10,619 nucleotides of DNA from Fimbriimonadaceae bacterium (lineage in GTDB: Bacteria; Armatimonadota; Fimbriimonadia; Fimbriimonadales; Fimbriimonadaceae): NCBI GenBank assembly GCA_022842565.1, contig JALHPH010000004.1, forward strand, positions 1 through 10,619. The letters are read 5' to 3'. This document shows positions 5,708 to 10,619 of the stretch, piece by piece. The notes below the pieces were generated by a model. The model was given only the letters and a program-made list of their open reading frames with translations. It was not told where the DNA came from and did not search any database. Both the position numbers and the translations under genes were made by a program. Within the stretch, counting starts at the first letter, position 1, and the number at the start of each line of letters is the position of its first letter.

Positions 5708-7207
5708 ATGGCTTCGGCAAAAGAACGACTCATCGGGCGGCTTTACGACGTAAACGCCCTTCATGCAGCACTCGCGATGATGGATTGGGATCAGCAATGT
5801 CTGATGCCGCCAGGGGGTGCGGAGGCTCGCGCCGCCCACAGCAGCATCCTCAGCCGCATGGCGCATGAGGTGTTCGTAGCGGAAGAAACCCAGCGTGCGC
5901 TGGAAGATTTCGCCGGAGAGGCAGCGCCCGGAAGCGACGATGAGGCCCTGCACCGCGTGGTCCGCCGCCGAATGGACCAGTCCACCAAAATCCCCGCCGA
6001 AATGGTGGAGCGTGAAGCCCGACTGGCCGCCGAGGGCCATGAGTCATGGGTGAAGGCTCGCGCTAACAATGAGTTCAATGGCTTCGCACCGCACCTCAGC
6101 GAAATCTTCGAACTGAACCGAGAGAAGGCCGAACTGCTGGGCTACGAAGGCCACATCTACAATGCCCTCCTCGACCTTTACGAAGAAGGCGGGACCGAGG
6201 CGCAGTGCACACAAATGTTCGAGACCCTGCGCGGTCCGGTCGTGGCGTTGGTACAGGAGATCGCCGAGCAGCCTGAAGTCGACGAATCGTTCTTGATCGG
6301 AGAGTGGCCCGAGCAATCGCAACGCGACATGACCGAGTATCTGGCCCGGCAGATCGGCTACGACTTTAATCGCGGCCGCCAAGACACTGCACCGCACCCA
6401 TTTTGCACCGGCTGGTCGATTGGAGACATCCGAATCACGACCCGGTTCCTGGACCACCTGGGCAGCGCAATCTACTCGACCCTCCACGAATGCGGTCACG
6501 CCGTTTACGAGCAGGGTTCACCGATGGAGTGGGATCGCTTGCCGTTGGCAGGCGGCGTTTCGCTGGGCGTTCACGAAAGCCAAAGCCGACTTTGGGAAAA
6601 CATCGTGGGTCGCTCACCCGAGTTTATTGGATGGATGGAGCCAAAGCTGAAGGAGCACTTCCCGGCGCTTGGCAATATCATCACACAAAACCTCGTGCGC
6701 GGCATCAACAAAGTAAAGCCGAGCTTCATTCGTGTGGAAGCCGACGAAGTGACCTACAACCTGCACGTCATGATCCGCTTCGAGATCGAAAAGGACCTGC
6801 TGACGCGACAAATGGAAATCAAGGACCTGCCCGGGGCCTGGAACGAGAAGTACCGGAAATATCTGGGCATCGTGCCGCCAACCGATAGCCAGGGCTGCCT
6901 GCAGGACGTGCACTGGTCGATGGGCTCAGTCGGCTACTTCCCCACTTATTCCATGGGCAATCTGCTCTCTTATCAATTCTGGGCATGCCTGAAGCAGGAT
7001 ATTCCGGACGCCGACGAGCAAATCGGCACGGGCGAGTTTGCGGCCATCCACGAGTGGCTTCGAACCCGAATCTATCAGCATGGATCGAGGTTCACACCGC
7101 AGGAACTGGTGCAGCGCGTCACCGGAAAGCCGATGCAAGCCGACGACTACATTGCCGGGCTCACCGCCAAGTATCGCAGCCTTTATCAGTTAGGCGCGGC
7201 TGTTTAG
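5708..7207 (+). CDS. M32 family zinc metallocarboxypeptidase (carboxypeptidase Taq type)
   Basis: A 499-residue, full-length M32 enzyme, which removes C-terminal amino acids from peptides in the cytoplasm. The zinc site is complete: H260-ECG-H264 (the HEXXH motif, in STLHECGHAVYEQ) and the third ligand Glu 290 in GVHESQSRLWENIVG (HESQSR at 289-294). Other family marks are MMDWDQQCLMPPGGAEAR (24-41), HPFCTGWSIGDIRITTRF starting at 230, and the C-terminal YFPTYSMGNLLSYQFW. The frame extends upstream to ATG 5621, but the extra 29 residues are basic, unlike the family, and lie over the promoter; the start used here gives the normal MASAKERLIGRLYDVNALHA beginning. No signal peptide. Its stop lies 18 bp inside the end of the convergent hexosaminidase gene. 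Confidence 0.95.
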   Translation: MASAKERLIGRLYDVNALHAALAMMDWDQQCLMPPGGAEARAAHSSILSRMAHEVFVAEETQRALEDFAGEAAPGSDDEALHRVVRRRMDQSTKIPAEMVEREARLAAEGHESWVKARANNEFNGFAPHLSEIFELNREKAELLGYEGHIYNALLDLYEEGGTEAQCTQMFETLRGPVVALVQEIAEQPEVDESFLIGEWPEQSQRDMTEYLARQIGYDFNRGRQDTAPHPFCTGWSIGDIRITTRFLDHLGSAIYSTLHECGHAVYEQGSPMEWDRLPLAGGVSLGVHESQSRLWENIVGRSPEFIGWMEPKLKEHFPALGNIITQNLVRGINKVKPSFIRVEADEVTYNLHVMIRFEIEKDLLTRQMEIKDLPGAWNEKYRKYLGIVPPTDSQGCLQDVHWSMGSVGYFPTYSMGNLLSYQFWACLKQDIPDADEQIGTGEFAAIHEWLRTRIYQHGSRFTPQELVQRVTGKPMQADDYIAGLTAKYRSLYQLGAAV

Positions 7208-8974
7208 TTCGCAAAGTACCAGGGTCTCGGGAAGGCCCTGGTACTTCGCCCAAGCGGGTCGCCCTCGAACAGGCCCGCCGTGGATTCGCTGGATGGACTC
7301 GCTGGCTGGCTCAATCGCGAGTTTCAGCTCGCTTTCCTCTGGGAATTCGGCTTCCCACCAGAAGGCCCTCGTTGCGCCGCCGACTCTAATCGGCCCAGCG
7401 AGAACTTGCCCGCCAAGCTTCACGACTGGCTTTTCGGTCGGCTCCTCTTCAAACTCGATCCTCACGGCGTAGCGCCCTTTGGGGAGTTTCACCATTTGGT
7501 TACTTTCTAGCTGGATGGGGGCGATTTCTGCTGTCCGTTCGACGCCAAAATCTGCATCTATTTGGTTTAAGTAATGCATTGCGCGTGCTTGGAACTCCGG
7601 GAAGGGGCTGCGCGTGCCCCAAAGCACTTCAGCCAGAGCCAGCATGCGCGGGAAAGCCATCCGGACGACATGGACGGTGGTCGGCATGTATTCGCGCCAA
7701 TGCTGTCCTTGCGCACCAAGCACTCGCTCCCTCTCTTGCGCGCTGAGTTCTTTGGGGATCGGCTCGTAACCGTAAACCGTCTCCAGCGGGGTGAAACCAC
7801 CGATTGCGTGGGGCTCGTCGCCGATCCAGAAGCCCTCATAGTGGTCGAAATAGGTGTGCGACCAGGGCGTCATGACAACCGGATTCCCTTGGCGAGCGGC
7901 TGCGATCCCGCCCTCCTCGCCGCGCCAGCTCATCACGAGCGCGCCGGGCGCGAGTCCCCCTTCCAGGATCTCATCCCAACCAATGAGCTGCTTGCCTAAC
8001 CGGTGCAGAATTCCCTGGACCCGGCGGATAAACCACGACTGGAGTTCGTCCTCGTCTCTTAGCCCGTGAGTGCGCATCACGGCTTGCGCTCTTTCGCTTG
8101 CCCGCCATTCCTCTTTAGGGCATTCGTCGCCACCAATGTGGATGTACGGCCCTGGAAAAAGGATCGCGACTTCGGTTAGCACATGTTCGAGGAACTCAAA
8201 CACCCCTTCGCCGACTCCAAAAACCGTATTGTAAACACCCCACCAATTGCCGACTTCGGGGCGATGTGTGGGGTTGTTCCCCAGATCGGGATACGCCGCA
8301 AGCGCGGCAGTGGCGTGACCGGGCAGCTCGATTTCGGGCACTACCATGATCCCGAGTTCCTTCGCTCGTGCGACCACTCTTTTGACATCCGCTGCCGAGT
8401 AGAAACCCTCGTGAGCGGCCGGGTCAAGGTGCGCGGTGCCTGCTGTGCGCATGGTTCCCTGCCGAGTCGCGCCGAGCCGTGTGAGGTCGGGATAGCGCTC
8501 GATTTCAATGCGCCAACCCTGGTCCTCGGTGAGGTGCCAATGAAAGACATTCAGCTTGAACCGCGCCATCCATCCCAGGAGCTTCAGGATGTCTGGAACC
8601 GGCATAAAGTGCCGCCCGACATCGAGATGCATCCCCCTCCATGAAAACCGCGGCGCGTCCCTGATGGTGGCCACTGGAATCTGAGACTGATTTTCAACCA
8701 TTTGGTGAAGAGTCTGCGCAGCCCTCAAGAGACCGATCTCGGTGCTCGCCGTCGCGAAGACACCTTCCGGAGTTATCCGCAACAGATAGGCTTCCTCCCC
8801 TTCGACGCTAGGATCAAGGCTGAAAGTAGCCCAGGCCCCTTGTGCCCATCCGGCTTCGCCGACCAAGTACTCCGTCGCGAACCCGCTTCCATGCGCGCTC
8901 GGGGTCCCTGGGATGCTCACCATTTGGTCAGTTTTTTGGAAGTCAGCCGGAAGCGGCAACAGCGGCGAAAACAT
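7190..8974 (-). CDS. GH20 family beta-N-acetylhexosaminidase
   Basis: A 594-residue glycoside hydrolase family 20 enzyme, which releases terminal N-acetylglucosamine or N-acetylgalactosamine by substrate-assisted catalysis. Residues about 1-105 are the GH20b-like lead-in (GLLRAAQTLHQMVE, 81-94). The catalytic barrel begins at FSWRGMHLDVGRHFMP (110-125) and contains LNVFHWHLTEDQGWRIEI (141-158), VVPEIELPGHATAALAAYPD (211-230) and HIGGDECPK (279-287), where Asp 283-Glu 284 are the catalytic pair. LIGWDEIL and the Trp-rich stretches that close the sugar pocket follow. Residues about 500-575 look like a small C-terminal beta domain. No signal peptide is seen, so the enzyme appears to be cytoplasmic, perhaps for amino-sugar or cell-wall recycling. 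ATG 8974 lies 7 nt after a TATCCT box. It starts 25 bp after trpE, and no sugar transporter lies nearby. Confidence 0.94.
   Translation of the reverse strand: MFSPLLPLPADFQKTDQMVSIPGTPSAHGSGFATEYLVGEAGWAQGAWATFSLDPSVEGEEAYLLRITPEGVFATASTEIGLLRAAQTLHQMVENQSQIPVATIRDAPRFSWRGMHLDVGRHFMPVPDILKLLGWMARFKLNVFHWHLTEDQGWRIEIERYPDLTRLGATRQGTMRTAGTAHLDPAAHEGFYSAADVKRVVARAKELGIMVVPEIELPGHATAALAAYPDLGNNPTHRPEVGNWWGVYNTVFGVGEGVFEFLEHVLTEVAILFPGPYIHIGGDECPKEEWRASERAQAVMRTHGLRDEDELQSWFIRRVQGILHRLGKQLIGWDEILEGGLAPGALVMSWRGEEGGIAAARQGNPVVMTPWSHTYFDHYEGFWIGDEPHAIGGFTPLETVYGYEPIPKELSAQERERVLGAQGQHWREYMPTTVHVVRMAFPRMLALAEVLWGTRSPFPEFQARAMHYLNQIDADFGVERTAEIAPIQLESNQMVKLPKGRYAVRIEFEEEPTEKPVVKLGGQVLAGPIRVGGATRAFWWEAEFPEESELKLAIEPASESIQRIHGGPVRGRPAWAKYQGLPETLVLCELNSRA
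7214..7246. terminator. Perfect 11-bp hairpin at the convergent 3' ends of the carboxypeptidase and hexosaminidase genes
   Basis: AAGTACCAGGG (7214-7224) and CCCTGGTACTT (7236-7246) are exact inverted repeats around an 11-nt loop. On the plus strand the hairpin starts 6 bp after the carboxypeptidase stop. On the minus strand it is within the hexosaminidase codons (about residues 577-587). No T-run follows on either strand, so it may be a 3'-end stabilising structure or a non-canonical terminator. Confidence 0.4.
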
Positions 8975-8981
8975 GCACCGC

Positions 8982-8987
8982 AGGATA
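8982..8987 (-). promoter_or_regulatory. -10 box (TATCCT) of the hexosaminidase gene, leaderless type
   Basis: TATCCT lies exactly 7 nt before ATG 8974 in the 25-bp gap after trpE. It gives the hexosaminidase gene its own promoter even though it follows trpE on the same strand. No Shine-Dalgarno sequence and no -35 box are seen. Confidence 0.5.
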
Positions 8988-8999
8988 TCTCAAACCGCC

Positions 9000-10454
9000 T
9001 CAGACAAAATCGCCGCTTTCAGCCATGCGTATTGCTCGCAGCGCCGCGCTCGCCTTGTCCAGCGTCTCTTGATACTCACGTTCAGGGTCCGAATCGAAAA
9101 CGATCCCGGCACCCGCCTGCACATGAGCGACGCCGTCTTTTAGAACGATGCTGCGAATCGCAATCGCCAGGTCAGCATCGCCGCTTGGCGTGAGGTAACC
9201 GACCGCTCCACCATAGAGCCCTCGCTGAATCGGCTCCACTTCCTCGATGATCTGCATCGCACGTACCTTGGGCGCGCCGCTCAGCGTGCCCGCAGGGAAA
9301 GCTGCACGCACCAGACCCACCACGGTCTCGCCTTCCTTCAGCTGACCGCGAATGTCACTCACGATGTGCATCACGTGGCTGTAGCGCTCAATCACCATCA
9401 GCTCTTGCACGTGAACCGTGCCCGGTTCGCAAACGCGACCCAGGTCGTTCCGACCGAGGTCCACCAGCATGATGTGCTCGGCCCGCTCCTTCTCATCGGC
9501 GAGCAGATCCGATTCCAGTGCAGCGTCTTCAAGCTCAGTCGCGCCGCGCTTACGGGTTCCAGCGATCGGGCGGACGCGGGCTTCACGCCCGGTCGCGCTC
9601 ACCAGAATTTCGGGCGATGCCCCAATCACATCAAAATCTGCGAATCTAAGCAGGAACATGTAGGGCGAAGGGTTCAGCGTGCGCAGCGCCCGGTAGATGC
9701 TGAGGGGATGAGCCTCGGTGCGCTGGCTCCAACGCTGGCTTGGCACCACTTGGATGCAGTCCCCCGCCATGATGTACTCGCGGACTCGATCGACCGCGGC
9801 GCAGAACTCGGCTTTGGTCGTATGAGCTTGCGGCACGTGGTGGGTGCCCGATTCCATTGGCAATTCAGGGAGGGGCCGCTGCAAAAGGTCCTGAGTTTCT
9901 CGAATCGTCGCCAGCGCGTGATCATAGCCCTCCGGAGTCGGGTCGGCGAGCACCACCATGCGCGTCCGATTCTTGACGTGGTCAAAAACAACCACATGGT
10001 CAAAAATCATCATGCTCATTTCGGGCAGTCCGACCAGATCGGGATTGTCGGTCGGGAGCGATTCGATGCGCCTCACGTAGTCGTAAGTGAGAAATCCGAC
10101 CGCACCGCCAAAGAACTTCGGAAGGTCCTTTTCGCCTTCGTGCTCCAACGACTTCAAAACATCTGTCAGCCACTCTAACGGGTCCTCTGGGGCATCCTGA
10201 ACGTGACTCCCATCGAACTGCTTTCCGGAGTGCGTGCTACGCAGTTCGTGGGTCGGTGCGCTACCCAGGATCGAGTAGCGAGCCACTTGTTCTCCGCCGC
10301 TGATCGATTCGAGCAGAAACGAAGCGGTCTGATCGTGGGCGATCTTCCAATAGGCCCCGAGCGGCGTTTCGAAATCTGAAATGAGGTCGGCGACAACAGC
10401 GATGCGGCGCGAGCCTGCTCGTGCCAAAAAGTCCGCTTTCGAGGGAGTGATCAT
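9000..10454 (-). CDS. trpE: Anthranilate synthase component I
   Basis: A 484-residue chorismate-utilising enzyme; with the glutaminase TrpG it makes anthranilate from chorismate, the first step of tryptophan synthesis. The N-terminal part carries FLLESISGGEQVARYSILG (46-64), whose LLES is the tryptophan feedback-binding motif that favours TrpE over PabB. The C-terminal chorismate-binding domain has NPSPYMFLLRF (261-271), GASPEILV (278-285), RPIAGTRKRG (295-304), DEKERAEHIMLVDLGRND (320-337), PAGTLSGAPKVRAMQIIEE (387-405) and QAGAGIVFDSDPEREYQET (446-464). Length is normal. ATG 10454 is the first possible start after the tRNA gene, and the protein begins as the family does. There is no -10 box at the usual distance, no ribosome-binding site, and no trp leader or attenuator. 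No trpG, trpD or other trp gene follows; the next gene is a hexosaminidase. Confidence 0.95.
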   Translation of the reverse strand: MITPSKADFLARAGSRRIAVVADLISDFETPLGAYWKIAHDQTASFLLESISGGEQVARYSILGSAPTHELRSTHSGKQFDGSHVQDAPEDPLEWLTDVLKSLEHEGEKDLPKFFGGAVGFLTYDYVRRIESLPTDNPDLVGLPEMSMMIFDHVVVFDHVKNRTRMVVLADPTPEGYDHALATIRETQDLLQRPLPELPMESGTHHVPQAHTTKAEFCAAVDRVREYIMAGDCIQVVPSQRWSQRTEAHPLSIYRALRTLNPSPYMFLLRFADFDVIGASPEILVSATGREARVRPIAGTRKRGATELEDAALESDLLADEKERAEHIMLVDLGRNDLGRVCEPGTVHVQELMVIERYSHVMHIVSDIRGQLKEGETVVGLVRAAFPAGTLSGAPKVRAMQIIEEVEPIQRGLYGGAVGYLTPSGDADLAIAIRSIVLKDGVAHVQAGAGIVFDSDPEREYQETLDKASAALRAIRMAESGDFV

Positions 10455-10471
10455 GGCGCAATGAAGGCGAA

Positions 10472-10545
<74 letters not shown>

Positions 10546-10558
10546 CGGAACTCACCGG

Positions 10559-10564
10559 ATGATA
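10559..10564 (-). promoter_or_regulatory. -10 box (TATCAT) of the tRNA (and probably trpE)
   Basis: TATCAT lies 13 nt before the tRNA 5' end, leaving a leader of about 6 nt for RNase P to remove. It is the only good promoter signal upstream of trpE, so it may serve both genes. Confidence 0.45.
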
Positions 10565-10587
10565 CCAGAGCAGGGCCGCCGCTTCGG

Positions 10588-10593
10588 TAGAAT
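10588..10593 (+). promoter_or_regulatory. Possible -10 box (TAGAAT) of the divergent edge gene
   Basis: TAGAAT lies 12 nt before ATG 10606, the same distance as the TAATCT box of the DUF4097 gene. The 60-bp gap between the tRNA and this ATG holds both divergent promoters. Confidence 0.35.
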
Positions 10594-10605
10594 CAGGCGG
10601 ACGCC

Positions 10606-10619
10606 ATGAAGTTGCCCGT
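10606..10619 (+). CDS. Start of a gene cut by the right window edge, unidentified
   Basis: An ATG followed by codons for Lys, Leu and Pro runs off the window. It is listed only because a TAGAAT box lies 12 nt upstream and the divergent tRNA promoter leaves a clear gene boundary here. Nothing can be said about its product. Confidence 0.3.

Noticed and set aside
8183..8644. 153-codon open frame antisense to the hexosaminidase gene
   Set aside because: Its sequence is the complement of conserved GH20 motifs and has no features of its own.
7491..8930. Three copies of ACCATTTGGT (about 7491, 8698 and 8920), considered as an operator repeat
   Set aside because: All three are in the hexosaminidase reading frame and encode Gln-Met-Val after a polar residue; the spacing is irregular and two are far from any promoter.
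9366..10178. 270-codon open frame antisense to trpE
   Set aside because: It is composed of His/Arg-rich sequence without family likeness and mirrors the codon pattern of trpE, a well-supported gene.

Overview
This is a gene-dense bacterial window of about 57-60% GC. It holds eight complete protein genes that I can assign to a family with fair to high confidence, one small outer-membrane-like protein, one tRNA, and two genes cut by the window edges. No gene-free stretch exceeds about 115 bases. I see no insertion sequence, phage gene, CRISPR array or other mobile element. The organism looks like a diderm, free-living bacterium outside the Proteobacteria. The diderm signs are a signal-peptide protein ending in an aromatic beta-strand and a RseB/MucB-like periplasmic regulator. 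Other traits are a two-subunit type glycyl-tRNA synthetase, a tRNA gene without an encoded CCA, and start codons that mostly follow a -10 box at 7-8 nt with no Shine-Dalgarno sequence. The Armatimonadota (Fimbriimonas-like) would fit, but that is inference and not proven by the sequence.

Left part (1-2917, all minus strand, so read right to left). A small outer-membrane beta-barrel-like gene ends in a rho-independent terminator. A candidate ECF-type promoter follows, then a three-gene cell-envelope stress module: an RpoE-type ECF sigma factor, a single-pass membrane anti-sigma-like protein and a RseB/MucB-like periplasmic sensor. Each of the three genes overlaps the next by ATGA. Directly downstream, with its own -10 box, begins a membrane-anchored protein, possibly a class A penicillin-binding protein, cut by the window edge.

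Middle (2975-7207). glyQ (minus) and folB (plus) diverge from a 47-bp region in which both -10 boxes sit 7 nt from the start codons. folB converges on, and overlaps by 13 bp, a 427-residue SHOCT-like/DUF4097 beta-repeat protein. The promoter of that gene is back-to-back with that of an M32 metallocarboxypeptidase gene.

Right part (7190-10619). The carboxypeptidase gene overlaps by 18 bp the convergent end of a GH20 beta-N-acetylhexosaminidase gene that lacks a signal peptide; an 11-bp perfect hairpin sits at this junction. Upstream of it lie trpE and, 18 nt before trpE, a tRNA with a CAU anticodon that looks like tRNA-Ile2 (a lysidine substrate) and not tRNA-Met. A divergent gene begins at the very right edge.

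I do not see a clearly new multi-gene system. The signals most worth follow-up are the consistent leaderless-start architecture, the ATGA-coupled sigma/anti-sigma/RseB module with its promoter, and the tRNA-trpE arrangement.
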